Positions 44,904-54,356 of a stretch of 64,000 bases of DNA are shown piece by piece. The notes below the pieces were generated by a model. That model worked only from the letters and a program-made list of their open reading frames with translations, made no database searches and was not told where the DNA came from. A program made the position numbers and the translations under genes. Numbering within the stretch: the stretch's first letter is position 1; each line of letters starts with the position of its first letter. This DNA comes from Bacillota bacterium (GTDB taxonomy: Bacteria > Bacillota > Clostridia > Christensenellales > SZUA-584): assembly GCA_023416745.1 (NCBI GenBank), contig JAEZHF010000063.1:1-64000 (forward strand). The letters run 5' to 3'.

Positions 44904-46136
44904 TTAAGCGTCAATCATGTTCAATGCGGGAGTAAATATTTCGGCGTTCGAAAATAATCCCCCTAGCTTTTCCTCTTTGCCGCCATCTTTTGCAATTCTG
45001 TAAAAGTTCTCAGAACCAGCAACATTATGCTTATAACAAAATGAATATATTCCATCATCGAGTATAATAGTTGGAAAAACCTCCTCGTCAATTAAAAAAT
45101 CCGATAGCTTTGTTTTTTCACCATCAAAATTCTTAAACAAATAAGTTGAACTCTTTTTTTCATTATAAATTGTATAGTATAGACCAGTTTTATCAAAGAG
45201 AACTAACTGTATTATACAGTAAGAACTATTGTAATAATATGGTTGCTCTTGTTTAAGATCTCCTTCCATAAGTATCTCAGTCTCGCCATTTGCTCCAAGC
45301 TCCTTAAAATAATATTTACTGCTTCCATCCTTTTCAAGCCGATCATATTCCATTGGCGTACAATATCCTGTTTGATACACTATTGTTTCATCCGTCAGAT
45401 AGTAGTTATCAATCGTTTCTTCAATGATAAGCTGTGGCTCACCACCTTTTGACGCGACGCGAAGCAGATACCAGTTGTCCAAATCGATATAATACAGCCA
45501 GCCTTTGCGGTATTTGATGTCCTTAACCTGCTTGTCGGCCAGTATCTTTTTACTTTTGCCTTTCAAATCCCGGGAACAAAGCCTGCCGTCTGTGTCCAAA
45601 TAGAATACCGTATCCTCGGCGACAAGGAATGTCCCGCCATGGCCGGTATACTCCGCGGATAACAAATCCGTAATCAGCTTTTCGGTGCCTCTCGGTTCCT
45701 TTAAGCCTACTCAGTAAAGCGTATGCGCTTCCATTTCCGATTTGTCTTCGCAGTAATACAGATCGTTTTTATAAATATCAAGCGCCGCCGGATACCAGGA
45801 ATACCCTTGTCCTGAGATAATCCTGCTTTCCGGTAATGCCATACGAATGTAATTATTATCCGCATAATAAACAGCGCCCATATACTGTTTTAAATACGCC
45901 GACCCATTGTTGATCTCCGGTTCCGTATAAGGCTCTTTTTGCTGCAACTCTTCCGGTATGCTTTCCATGATAACAGGCGGCGTCGGTTCGGGAGCTGGTG
46001 TTATCGGAGGCAGTGTGGGGGGCCCGGTCACTTGGGTGGCCTTAGTCACCGAATCCACAGTGTACTCTGTGCTGCGGCACCCCATAAACCCCACCAATGT
46101 GACCATAGCAATAATAATCAGAATCAACCGTTTCAT
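44904..46136 (-). pseudogene. Lipoprotein with DUF5050-type beta-propeller-like repeats, interrupted by TGA
   Basis: Two collinear pieces in the same frame: 46136-45711 codes a signal peptide with lipobox FMGC (Cys20), a Pro/Thr linker and the first repeat units; 45713-44904 continues after an in-frame TGA (45711-45713) with repeats such as YYIDLDNWYLLRV. The read-through product would be 410 residues. This looks like a nonsense mutation or sequencing error, with a coding sense codon (possibly Trp TGG) changed to TGA. The region is AT-richer than its neighbours. Function unknown; DUF5050 is my best family guess. Confidence 0.7.
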
Positions 46137-46301
46137 ATTTCACCCCGTAACCGGACACCATCCGCCTGATATAAGGTAGGAAAAAGTGATTATTGTCAGA
46201 GGAACCATCATATAACTATAACTTCATTTAATTATAACCTGTAACTGCGGCAATGGGTAGATAGTAATAAGTCATTCTTGAGAAAAAGTATTGTGAATCC
46301 A

Positions 46302-48053
46302 TTACACAATGATGTACGCGCTGCCCAGTATCATCTTGCACTCCTTCTTGATACGGCTGGCTTCGGCGGACAGCTCAAACACGTTGCAGAATCGGCGGCT
46401 GCACGCGGACACGCCGGCGATGGACAGCGACACCAGCGGGTACTGCTCTTCAAAGCCCTGCCGGTTCTTCGCAATAATATAGCCTCTGCCGATATCGTCT
46501 TCTTTATAGAACGTTTTGATTGAATTGTCGAATTTCTTCAGAATATTTCGGCACGTTTCCTCAGCCTCTTCCCGGCTGACGACGGATACAAAATCGTCTC
46601 CGCCCACGTGCCCCACGAAGCCTTTCTCGCCCACCGCACCGCTGATGATCTCCGCCAGGTTTAATATCACGCGGTCGCCGTTCTCAAAGCCGTACAAATC
46701 GTTGTATGCCTTGAAGCTGTCAATGTCAAAGTAGAGTACCCAGCTGTCCGCATTGGAAAACAGCACGCCGTGCAGCGCCTTTTCGATTTGCATATTGCCG
46801 GGCAGCATGGTCAGCGGATTGAGCTGCGTCGCATTGGTCACTTCGATTTCAATGGTCTTGTTTAGGAGGTCCTTGATGGTCACAATGCCATGGTATGTGC
46901 CGTCCTTTATTACCGTAATGAAATCGTATACCTTGCTGTCCGAGCGGGCCATCGCCAGCTTGCCCGCCACGTTGACAGGTGTCTTGTAGTCCACCGACAG
47001 AAAGTCGCAGTCCATCACCGACGATATGGGCTTGCGCGAGTACAGGCTGTAGCCGTACACTCCGGCCACCACAGCGTTCAGCATGTTCCGCGTGACGACA
47101 CCTTGCACCTGCCCGTCTCTGGTGACGCAAAACCCCTGAGCCTCGGGGTGCTTTTGCATCATCTCATATGCATCCGGAATCATCACGTTCTCGTTGACCG
47201 CGATGGCGTGCACACACAGATTGCCGATGTATATATCGGAAAGGTTGTAGCCATACAGGTGATTTTTGTGCGCGTTGAGTTCTGCGATGTCACCCACCAC
47301 GTCAGTGCTGATGGGCCCTATCACCGGGTCGGGGCGCTGAATATAATACCCCTGGCCATAGTGCACCCCGATATGAATCAGCGCCTGCAGTTCGGCGCGT
47401 GTTTCTATTCCTTCGGCGATGAGGTATGTGCCGGTGATGCGCGCAAATTCCTGCATGCTGCGCACCAGCGCCTGTTTGACGGAATCCCGGTCGATATCGC
47501 GGATCAGGTTCATATCCAGCTTCAGATAATGCGGTCGCACGTCGGAGATCAGGTTAAGCCCGGAATAGCCCGCGCCGGCGTCATCAATTGCGATCTTGTA
47601 GTCCTGTCCCTTGTAATTGCTGATGATCTGCTTGAACTCTGCCATATTGGAGACAGCGCTCTTCTCGGTGATCTCGAATATGATGTTTTCGGGATTGATA
47701 TCGTACTTCTTGAGATAGTCCCGCGTGACGCCCTGCTGGAACTTCTCATCTTCGATGACACTGGGGTTCACATTGAGAAACAGCGCTGCTCCCGTGCGCG
47801 AGTCGCGCATGGCGGACAGCGCCTTGCTCCGGCACAGCCGTTCCAGATCCCAAAGTGCCTTATGCTGCTCCGCCACCGCGAACAGGCGCTCCGGATTTTC
47901 CAGCTCTGTTCCTTTGGGGCCGCGGCTTAAAGCCTCGTAGCCCAGCACCGAACCGTCCCGCAGCGATACGATGGGTTGGAATACCGATCTGATGTCCGCG
48001 CTTCTAATGATATCCTCCAGTATGGCTTTTAGCGATTCTCCCGCCTCGTTCAT
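46302..48053 (-). CDS. EAL-CBS-GGDEF cyclic di-GMP enzyme
   Basis: A 583-residue soluble protein. The N-terminal EAL phosphodiesterase domain (about 12-250) has all metal and catalytic positions by eye: YEALSR, NVNP, FEITEK, DDAGAG, LKLD and AEGIE. Two CBS motifs follow (about 270-400), then a GGDEF domain with a GGDDF active-site motif, a variant whose cyclase activity is uncertain. No membrane segment. The likely net role is degradation of cyclic di-GMP, regulated by a nucleotide at the CBS pair. Confidence 0.9.
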   Translation of the reverse strand: MNEAGESLKAILEDIIRSADIRSVFQPIVSLRDGSVLGYEALSRGPKGTELENPERLFAVAEQHKALWDLERLCRSKALSAMRDSRTGAALFLNVNPSVIEDEKFQQGVTRDYLKKYDINPENIIFEITEKSAVSNMAEFKQIISNYKGQDYKIAIDDAGAGYSGLNLISDVRPHYLKLDMNLIRDIDRDSVKQALVRSMQEFARITGTYLIAEGIETRAELQALIHIGVHYGQGYYIQRPDPVIGPISTDVVGDIAELNAHKNHLYGYNLSDIYIGNLCVHAIAVNENVMIPDAYEMMQKHPEAQGFCVTRDGQVQGVVTRNMLNAVVAGVYGYSLYSRKPISSVMDCDFLSVDYKTPVNVAGKLAMARSDSKVYDFITVIKDGTYHGIVTIKDLLNKTIEIEVTNATQLNPLTMLPGNMQIEKALHGVLFSNADSWVLYFDIDSFKAYNDLYGFENGDRVILNLAEIISGAVGEKGFVGHVGGDDFVSVVSREEAEETCRNILKKFDNSIKTFYKEDDIGRGYIIAKNRQGFEEQYPLVSLSIAGVSACSRRFCNVFELSAEASRIKKECKMILGSAYIIV

Positions 48054-48218
48054 TCTGTGCTGCCCTCCCCGGTTGCTCCTCTACTGTGATTATCGCTTTA
48101 TACGTGCACCCAGCCTATACAGTATGGGTTAACTTCTCGTTAAGACTGTGTAAAGGCAGCAGCGTATCAAGCAAATCACCGGCATTGCATGCTGCTGCCA
48201 GTGAGTGCATTGTTGGCT

Positions 48219-48248
48219 GAATGCGCCTTTATGCAATATGCATACAAT
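48219..48248 (+). promoter_or_regulatory. Possible sigma-E-type promoter of cotJABC
   Basis: GAATGCG (48219-48225) and, 15 bases later, CATACAAT (48241-48248) match the -35 (KMATATT, partly) and the -10 (CATACANT) of mother-cell sigma-E promoters. The cotJ operon of Bacillus subtilis depends on sigma-E, so the placement makes sense. Confidence 0.5.
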
Positions 48249-48336
48249 CCTGACACACTATTTTTACCCCTTCATATGATAACTATATAACCCTGTTTCA
48301 CAGCAAGACAGGCTTTACTATAAGGAGATATGAGAA

Positions 48337-48528
48337 ATGAAAGAGAATGTTGCTGATATGATGGCGCCCGGCAGTTCCTGTGTGCCGCTTGAAACGCCCA
48401 TCATGAACGTCCGTCTCGCTCATGCCTATGTGCCGTGGCAGAAGCTCTGTGGCACGATGACACCTTTGCAGTCGCTGAAAAGCGGAACGATCTTCCCCGA
48501 ACTGCTGGGCCATTACGAAATGTATTAG
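48337..48528 (+). CDS. cotJA: Spore coat protein CotJA
   Basis: A 63-residue Pro-rich coat-associated protein with VPWQKLCGTMTP. First gene of the operon with cotJB and cotJC. AAGGAG lies nine bases before the ATG. Confidence 0.85.
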   Translation: MKENVADMMAPGSSCVPLETPIMNVRLAHAYVPWQKLCGTMTPLQSLKSGTIFPELLGHYEMY

Positions 48529-48539
48529 GAGGATAGGCA

Positions 48540-48815
48540 ATGAACAGAGATGAAATGCTAAAAGCGCTCACGGCAATGGATTTTTATGCCGTGGATATGG
48601 CGCTTTATCTGAATACGCATCCGGACGACCGCGAAGCCCTCGCCCGGTACAACGCTATTATCAACGAAGCCAATTCGCTCCGGCGGGACTATGAAAACCA
48701 GTACGGGCCGATGTATTCGTTCCGGTCCGCCAGCGCCAGCGCGTGGCAGTGGATAAACGACCCCTGGCCGTGGCAGAGCCAGTTTAATTTTATGTTGGGA
48801 GGAGATGATCGGTAA
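48540..48815 (+). CDS. cotJB: Spore coat protein CotJB
   Basis: A 91-residue protein matching CotJB by its FYAVDMALYLNTHPDD and WPWQ segments. Last base is shared with the first of cotJC (TAATG), so translation is coupled. Confidence 0.9.
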   Translation: MNRDEMLKALTAMDFYAVDMALYLNTHPDDREALARYNAIINEANSLRRDYENQYGPMYSFRSASASAWQWINDPWPWQSQFNFMLGGDDR

Positions 48816-49411
48816 TGTGGATATATGAGAAGAAGCTGGAGTACCCCATCAGGATCAAAACGCCCAACCCGAAGATGGCGAAAGTCATCATCACGCAGTA
48901 CGGCGGGCCGGATGGCGAGCTCGCGGCATCGCTGAGATATTTGAGCCAGCGTTTTTCGATGGTGACGCCGCAGGCCAAGGCCACGCTCAATGATATCGGC
49001 ACGGAGGAGCTGGCCCATTTGGAGATGGTCGGTTCCATGGTCAAACAGCTCACAGAGAACGCAAGCATTGAAGAGATTGAAAGGGCAGGTCTGTCGCCCT
49101 ATTACGCAGACCACGACAAGGCGGTATACCCCGTCAGCGCGGCCGGTGTTCCTTTCACCGCCGCCTATATCCAATCCAAAGGCGACCCGATAACCGACCT
49201 GTATGAAGACATGGCGGCAGAGCAGAAAGCGCGGTCCACATATGAATACCTCATACAGCTGGCCGATGACCCGGACGTGATCGAACCGCTCCGTTTCCTG
49301 CGGGAAAGAGAAGTCGTCCATTTCCAGAGGTTCGGCGAGGCGCTGCGCATCGTACAGGACCATCTGGGCGACAAGAAGCGTGTGAGCATGAAAATGCCGT
49401 ATAAAAAGTGA
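48815..49411 (+). CDS. cotJC: CotJC, manganese-catalase-family spore coat protein
   Basis: A 198-residue ferritin-fold protein of the Mn-catalase family. The dinuclear metal motifs are visible (IGTEELAHLEM and REREVVHFQRFGEAL). It sits in the spore coat and may remove peroxide. Its presence shows that the organism makes endospores. Confidence 0.93.
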   Translation: MWIYEKKLEYPIRIKTPNPKMAKVIITQYGGPDGELAASLRYLSQRFSMVTPQAKATLNDIGTEELAHLEMVGSMVKQLTENASIEEIERAGLSPYYADHDKAVYPVSAAGVPFTAAYIQSKGDPITDLYEDMAAEQKARSTYEYLIQLADDPDVIEPLRFLREREVVHFQRFGEALRIVQDHLGDKKRVSMKMPYKK

Positions 49412-49458
49412 TTCGGCTCCGACAGCCGTTTATATAAAGCGCTCCGGATAACGGGCGC

Positions 49459-49487
49459 AAAAAAGCAGGCTCCCCGCCTGCTTTTTC
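49459..49487. terminator. Bidirectional terminator between cotJC and cysK
   Basis: AAAAAGCAGGC (49460-49470) pairs with GCCTGCTTTTT (49476-49486); A-rich on the left and T-rich on the right, so it can serve both converging genes. Confidence 0.8.
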
Positions 49488-49517
49488 TATATAAGAAAAT
49501 CTAATTTCTCCAGTGTA

Positions 49518-50453
49518 TCAGCTTTCCGCGAACAGTGCGGTAGACAGGTAACGCTCACCGGTATCCGGCAGCACCACCACGATGGTTTTGCCCGCGTTTT
49601 CGGGGCGTTTGGCCAGCTCTGTGGCCGCCCAAACCGCCGCGCCGGACGATATGCCGATCAGCAGGCCTTCCGACTTGGCGATCTCCCGTCCCACTGCGAA
49701 CGCATCCTCGTTCTTGACGGTGATGATTTCGTCATAGACATCTGTGTTGAGCACTGCGGGAATGAAGCCTGCGCCGATCCCCTGTATCTTGTGCGGCCCA
49801 GGACGCCCCTCGGAGAGCACCGGAGAGTCCGCCGGTTCCACCACGACGATCTTAACGCCGGGCTTCTTTGATTTGAGGTATTCGCCGACACCCGTCACCG
49901 TGCCGCCCGTGCCCGCGCCGGCTACGAATATATCAACCTGGCCGTCGGTATCTTCCCATATCTCAGGGCCCGTCGTCGCCTTGTGAACCGCCGGATTGAC
50001 CGGGTTGTCAAACTGGCCGGGGATGAACGCGCCCGATATCTCCTGCGCCAGCTCTTCCGCCCTGGCGATCGCGCCCTTCATGCCCTTCGCGCCTTCGGTG
50101 AGCACCAGCTCCGCCCCGTAGGCCTTGAGCAGATTACGGCGCTCCACGCTCATCGTCTCGGGCATTGTCAGTATGACGCGGTAACCCCTGGCCGCTGCCA
50201 CGGACGCGAGGCCGATGCCCGTATTGCCGCTGGTCGGCTCGATGATGACGCTGCCCGGTTTCAGCAGACCCTTTTGCTCCGCGTCGTCGATCATCGCCTT
50301 GGCGATCCTGTCCTTCACGCTGCCAGCCGGGTTAAAATACTCCAGCTTGCCAATCACTTTCGCCTTCAGGCCGTGCTTGCTCTCATAGCCGGACAGCTCG
50401 AGCAGAGGCGTTTTGCCGATCAGCTCCGTCAGACTCTTATATACCTTTGCCAT
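49518..50453 (-). CDS. cysK: Cysteine synthase A (O-acetylserine sulfhydrylase)
   Basis: A 311-residue PLP enzyme making cysteine from O-acetylserine and sulfide. The PLP lysine lies in [11 protein letters not shown] (about residue 46), and [10 protein letters not shown] and the [10 protein letters not shown] phosphate loop are conserved. Monocistronic. Confidence 0.96.
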   Translation of the reverse strand: MAKVYKSLTELIGKTPLLELSGYESKHGLKAKVIGKLEYFNPAGSVKDRIAKAMIDDAEQKGLLKPGSVIIEPTSGNTGIGLASVAAARGYRVILTMPETMSVERRNLLKAYGAELVLTEGAKGMKGAIARAEELAQEISGAFIPGQFDNPVNPAVHKATTGPEIWEDTDGQVDIFVAGAGTGGTVTGVGEYLKSKKPGVKIVVVEPADSPVLSEGRPGPHKIQGIGAGFIPAVLNTDVYDEIITVKNEDAFAVGREIAKSEGLLIGISSGAAVWAATELAKRPENAGKTIVVVLPDTGERYLSTALFAES

Positions 50454-50664
50454 GTATTTTGCCTCCTGGACATTATATTTTCATATATGTTTTATATGCT
50501 TTATATTATGCCGACTAAGTTGTTCTGTCAATACCTTTTTATTATATTCTATTCTTTTTTTCATATCACCTTTGTATGAATTGCTCAAATGCAAGCATCA
50601 GCACAAAAAATGCCTGACCGCTGAAGCTGTACAGGCTGTTTCGGGTACATAAGTGAGTGGCCGA

Positions 50665-51558
50665 TTATTCCTCCAGCAGATGCCGGACAGACGCTTTATT
50701 GAAACCGCGGCCGATGAATGTGAGCCGACATACTTCGTGTGACCGTGCGGTCTGCAGCACGACATCGTCACCCGCAATGTTCAGCCGCCGCAGCTGCCCG
50801 TCTACGATGACAGCGCCCTTGACACGCAGGAACTCGCCCATCTTGCCGGACTGCACTCGCTCAATGAACCGCGCATAGCTTTCTTCTGTTAATGACTTTT
50901 GGGGTTCAATAACCACTGCATCGAAGTGCGCGTGGCCATGGCTGCTCACCCAAACGCGATCCTCGTCCGCTTCCGCACTCAACACATCATCAATAAAGCC
51001 CCGCTCATCCCACGGTCGCGCAACCAGCGCGACCTGCGGCGCAACGGCTTTCAGGTCACAGATCAGCTTGCTCAAATCCCCAGCGAACCGCTCCAACTTG
51101 CTCACGACGATGGTGGACGCATTTTTCAGCTGGTTCTCGATGAAGCTGCCGGCCAGCAGGGCGCGCTTCTGTATGTTCAGGCTGTCCGCCACCGTAATCG
51201 TCCGGCGGACGCGGCAATGGTTACGGATGAATTCGTCCTTCAATACATCTTCAAAGCGGTCGTATATGAATATGCCGGACGTCTCAAATACGATCCTGTC
51301 CGGCGAAAGTTTTTTGATAATATCGTGCAGCGCCAGCGTCATCTCAGTGCGCAGCGTGCAGCAGATGCAGCCGTTGGGCAGCGTGACCGCGGTGAAGCCC
51401 TCGCTGCGCAGCAGCTCCGCATCGGTATCCGTTTCGCCGAACTCGTTGACAATATAGACGGCCCGCTCCCCTGCTTTGATGTAATGCGCCAGCAGTATGT
51501 TGGCCAGCGTCGTTTTGCCCGCTCCCAGAAAGCCCGATATCACGTCCAACTCGATCAT
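50665..51558 (-). CDS. CobW/COG0523 family metal-trafficking GTPase
   Basis: A 297-residue GTPase with Walker A GFLGAGKTT (9-17), the CxCC metal site in NGCICCTLR (64-67), and a His-containing linker. COG0523 members deliver Zn or Co. The ATG overlaps the stop of the corrinoid protein gene (ATGA), so it belongs to the mtaB-mtaC operon and may supply zinc to MtaB or cobalt to the corrinoid cofactor. Substrate metal is inferred from context. Confidence 0.85.
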   Translation of the reverse strand: MIELDVISGFLGAGKTTLANILLAHYIKAGERAVYIVNEFGETDTDAELLRSEGFTAVTLPNGCICCTLRTEMTLALHDIIKKLSPDRIVFETSGIFIYDRFEDVLKDEFIRNHCRVRRTITVADSLNIQKRALLAGSFIENQLKNASTIVVSKLERFAGDLSKLICDLKAVAPQVALVARPWDERGFIDDVLSAEADEDRVWVSSHGHAHFDAVVIEPQKSLTEESYARFIERVQSGKMGEFLRVKGAVIVDGQLRRLNIAGDDVVLQTARSHEVCRLTFIGRGFNKASVRHLLEE

Positions 51559-52286
51559 GTCATCACCTGATATGCGTTTTTCTGCAGTATACCACATTTA
51601 TTCGTATAGGGAATATCTTCGCGATCAGACTGAAAGCCGCACACCATCTGTCTCGCGAGTTCGGCGGCGCTGGCCGCGTCCGGCGCGTATCCGTCCGCGC
51701 CGATCAGGTTGCAGAACGCCTGCGTGACGGGCGCGCCGCCCACCAGCACCTTGACGGAATCGCGCAGACCGGCGTCCATCAGCGCTTCGATCACCACACG
51801 CTGCTGATCCATCGTGGAGGTGAGCAATGCGGACAGCGCGAGTATCTGCGGACGGTGTACCCGCACCGCTTCCACCACAACGGCCGCCGAAGCATTGACG
51901 CCGATATCGATCACTTCAAAGCCGCACCCCTCCATCATCATACGCACCAAGTTCTTGCCCACGTCGTGCATGTCGCCCTGCACCGTCGCCAGCACCGCCC
52001 TGCCGATAGGCTTTACACCCCCGCTGACGAGGACGGGACGCAGCAGTTCCATGCCGCGGTTGAGGGCGCGCGCAGCAACGAGAACCTCAGGAACATACGC
52101 CTCGTTCCTCCGGAACTTAACGCCCAGCTGCCCCATGCCTTCCAGCAGGCTGTCCAGTATCTGTCCTGCGGGCATGCCGTTATCCAGCGCCTGCGAAACC
52201 AGGGCGGCCACATAGTCGGCCCGCCCCGTCTGCACAGCGCCGGATATCAGCGATACCCGCGACATGTTATTATTCATACTCGTCAT
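51555..52286 (-). CDS. mtaC: Methanol corrinoid protein, MtaC-like
   Basis: A 243-residue corrinoid protein: an N-terminal helical cap (about 1-90) and a B12-binding domain with the cobalt-ligand histidine His107 in GDMHDVGKNLV and the SALLTSTMDQQ segment. It accepts a methyl group from MtaB. Overlaps mtaB and the CobW gene by four bases. The gene has a C-terminal extension of about 30 residues beyond the B12 domain. Confidence 0.88.
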   Translation of the reverse strand: MTSMNNNMSRVSLISGAVQTGRADYVAALVSQALDNGMPAGQILDSLLEGMGQLGVKFRRNEAYVPEVLVAARALNRGMELLRPVLVSGGVKPIGRAVLATVQGDMHDVGKNLVRMMMEGCGFEVIDIGVNASAAVVVEAVRVHRPQILALSALLTSTMDQQRVVIEALMDAGLRDSVKVLVGGAPVTQAFCNLIGADGYAPDAASAAELARQMVCGFQSDREDIPYTNKCGILQKNAYQVMT

Positions 52287-53665
52287 GCCATATCGTATTT
52301 GGCCGGGTCCAGCTTTTCACACTGCGGCAGCATATCCTCCGTCAGCGCCTGCACGTCGGCTGGCAGCGCGTCCACATCCTCTGCCAGCCGCTCCAGCCAC
52401 ATCAGTTCCTTGTCGTCCAGCTGCAGCGCGCCATCCTTATGCGCCTTGTCCAGCACATCCGCCGTGAGCGCCGCCGCTTTCTTGATGCGCGCGTAGTGCG
52501 TATCCTCCTTCACCAGCTGCTTGGATATATCCAGCACCACATCGGGGCGCAGCACATAGGCCTGCGGGTCAAGAGCGCTGTCCGAATCCGCCAGCAGGTC
52601 GCGCATCAGCAGCGCCGTTTCATTACCGCGTTTGGATGCCTCGTTCATCAGGCGGCAGTCGTAGGCCAGCTGCTCGAAAGAAACAGTAGGCGCCATGCCG
52701 CCCAGCAGCTTGATGTTCTGCACCGATTCGTTGCTCCACAGGTCGGACAGGCAGGCCGCGATGTTGCCCACGGGGCTGAGATGCGCGCACGCGCTGGTGC
52801 GGCCTTCCGTAGAGATCGGCGTGCCGGTGATGGCCTTCACATAGACGCCCTCGTAGCCGCAGTCCTTGTGCGGGCCCTTTGCGCCGCACTCGATGGCAAC
52901 GAGGCTGCGCACCGCCGTCATCACGCGCACCACGGCGGAGAACACTTTGGGGATGTAGTTCCGGTCCGCCAGCACCATCGCGGTGTTGGCAAAGCCGCAT
53001 GCCGTGTCGCCCGACGCCACCGTGCCCGTTCTGTCCGCGATGCCCACGATCTGGGTCCAGAGCCGTTCCATGTCCGTGCAGCCCAGCACCGACAGCGCGA
53101 ACACCGACTTGGCGATGTCGCAGTACATGATCGCCTCGTCGTGCACCTCCTTGCCGCCCACCGACTCGATGGCCAGCAGATCCGCACCCGCTTTGGCGCA
53201 GCCTTCGAACGTCTCCAGCATGGCGTCCCAGTGGCGACCGCGCCACATATGGGTGAGGTCGCTGCCTTCGCGGATGTCGTTGGGCGTGATGCGCACAGCG
53301 CCTTTGATGCCGTATTTATCCGCATGCTCCTTGACCGTCTCCACCACCGCTGCACACACCTCAATGCCCCACTGCGGGTTGAACGTCATCGGCGGCAGCG
53401 TTTCGATCTCCGCCACGAAGCCGGGAACGTGCAGCTCGCGCGCGCGTTCACATATACCGTTGATGATCTCCCTGTAATGGCGAAGCACTTCCGGCATGGT
53501 GCCCTGGTCTATCATCATTGTGGGCAGTGTAAAGTTGACCTCGGGATAGAGCGTGCCCCCGCCGATCACCATACCGTTTTTCAGCGTCACCGGATAAATC
53601 GCCCGGGCGTAAATCAAATCGTTTAGGTTCTGATATGCCGTTGAACCGATGGTTTGTCTGGCCAT
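52283..53665 (-). CDS. mtaB: Methanol:corrinoid methyltransferase MtaB-like
   Basis: A 460-residue TIM-barrel zinc enzyme transferring the methyl group of methanol to the corrinoid protein. Length and the MARQTIGSTAYQNLNDLIYA start match MtaB; conserved Cys in VLGCTD and ECGAKGPHKDCG are the expected zinc ligands. AAGGAG lies nine bases before the chosen ATG; an 11-codon extension upstream is not used. The mtaA partner is not in the window. Confidence 0.93.
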   Translation of the reverse strand: MARQTIGSTAYQNLNDLIYARAIYPVTLKNGMVIGGGTLYPEVNFTLPTMMIDQGTMPEVLRHYREIINGICERARELHVPGFVAEIETLPPMTFNPQWGIEVCAAVVETVKEHADKYGIKGAVRITPNDIREGSDLTHMWRGRHWDAMLETFEGCAKAGADLLAIESVGGKEVHDEAIMYCDIAKSVFALSVLGCTDMERLWTQIVGIADRTGTVASGDTACGFANTAMVLADRNYIPKVFSAVVRVMTAVRSLVAIECGAKGPHKDCGYEGVYVKAITGTPISTEGRTSACAHLSPVGNIAACLSDLWSNESVQNIKLLGGMAPTVSFEQLAYDCRLMNEASKRGNETALLMRDLLADSDSALDPQAYVLRPDVVLDISKQLVKEDTHYARIKKAAALTADVLDKAHKDGALQLDDKELMWLERLAEDVDALPADVQALTEDMLPQCEKLDPAKYDMA

Positions 53666-53851
53666 CACAATATTCTCCTTTTTCACTTTGATGCTCACAG
53701 TATAGCGCGGCTATGTCACTCATTTCTTGGACGATATTCTGATTTGTAGAATTATTTTACCTATTTCCTATAGTGTTTATATGATTTAATTGAGTACGAC
53801 TCGCATCACATGCCTTATCATTCCCTATTGTAATTTTTTTAAAGCATTTTG

Positions 53852-53880
53852 TTGCTTTTTTTATCCCTTTATGGTATATT
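53852..53880 (+). promoter_or_regulatory. Promoter of the HTH / hydrolase / DUF4180 operon
   Basis: TTGCTT (53852-53857), 17 bases, TATATT (53875-53880). A perfect AAAGCA-N6-TGCTTT inverted repeat (53841-53858) overlaps the -35, so the operon's own regulator could bind there. Confidence 0.5.
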
Positions 53881-53905
53881 GCATATACTATGAGAGGTGC
53901 TAGTT

Positions 53906-54346
53906 ATGAGTGAAAGGTTTTATTCCGTTGAGAGTATTGCACAAATTCTGGGTATTCACCCCAAAACGGTACGCCGATACATCACAGAAGGCAAGCTGCG
54001 TGCGGCCAAGGTAGGTAAGCAATACCGTGTGACCGGGCACGATCTGAGTCTGTTTGTGGAAGCGCGCGGCCTAGATGCCGGTACGCAAGCCGGTGAAGAC
54101 AAACCAAAAGTGCCGTCCGTCTCTGCCGTGGCGGACATCGATGTGCGGGACCGGGATGAGGCGGACAGAATCTCTTCCATGCTGCTGGCTGTGATGAATA
54201 CACAGGACCCATTGATGAGCCGCAGCTCGCTGAATGTGCGTCAATATGAAGGCGGCCACCAGCTGCGGGTGATGCTTTGGGGCCATCCCCGGTTTGTGAT
54301 TCAGATGCTGGAGTGCATCGAAGCGTTGTCAGATCGCATTGATTAA
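53906..54346 (+). CDS. Helix-turn-helix (MerR/excisionase-like) regulator
   Basis: A 146-residue protein. The N-terminal winged helix-turn-helix (about 4-50, SVESIAQILGIHPKTVRRYI) is of the MerR/excisionase type; the C-terminal part (about 75-146) is a soluble alpha/beta domain that may sense a ligand. ATG at 53906 has AGAGGTG eight bases before it. First gene of a three-gene operon, probably self-regulated. Confidence 0.7.
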   Translation: MSERFYSVESIAQILGIHPKTVRRYITEGKLRAAKVGKQYRVTGHDLSLFVEARGLDAGTQAGEDKPKVPSVSAVADIDVRDRDEADRISSMLLAVMNTQDPLMSRSSLNVRQYEGGHQLRVMLWGHPRFVIQMLECIEALSDRID

Positions 54347-54356
54347 GGAGGTATAT

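Noticed and set aside
45711..45713. Selenocysteine at the in-frame TGA of the lipoprotein
   Set aside because: No hairpin of the expected kind lies just downstream, and the family is not known for selenocysteine.
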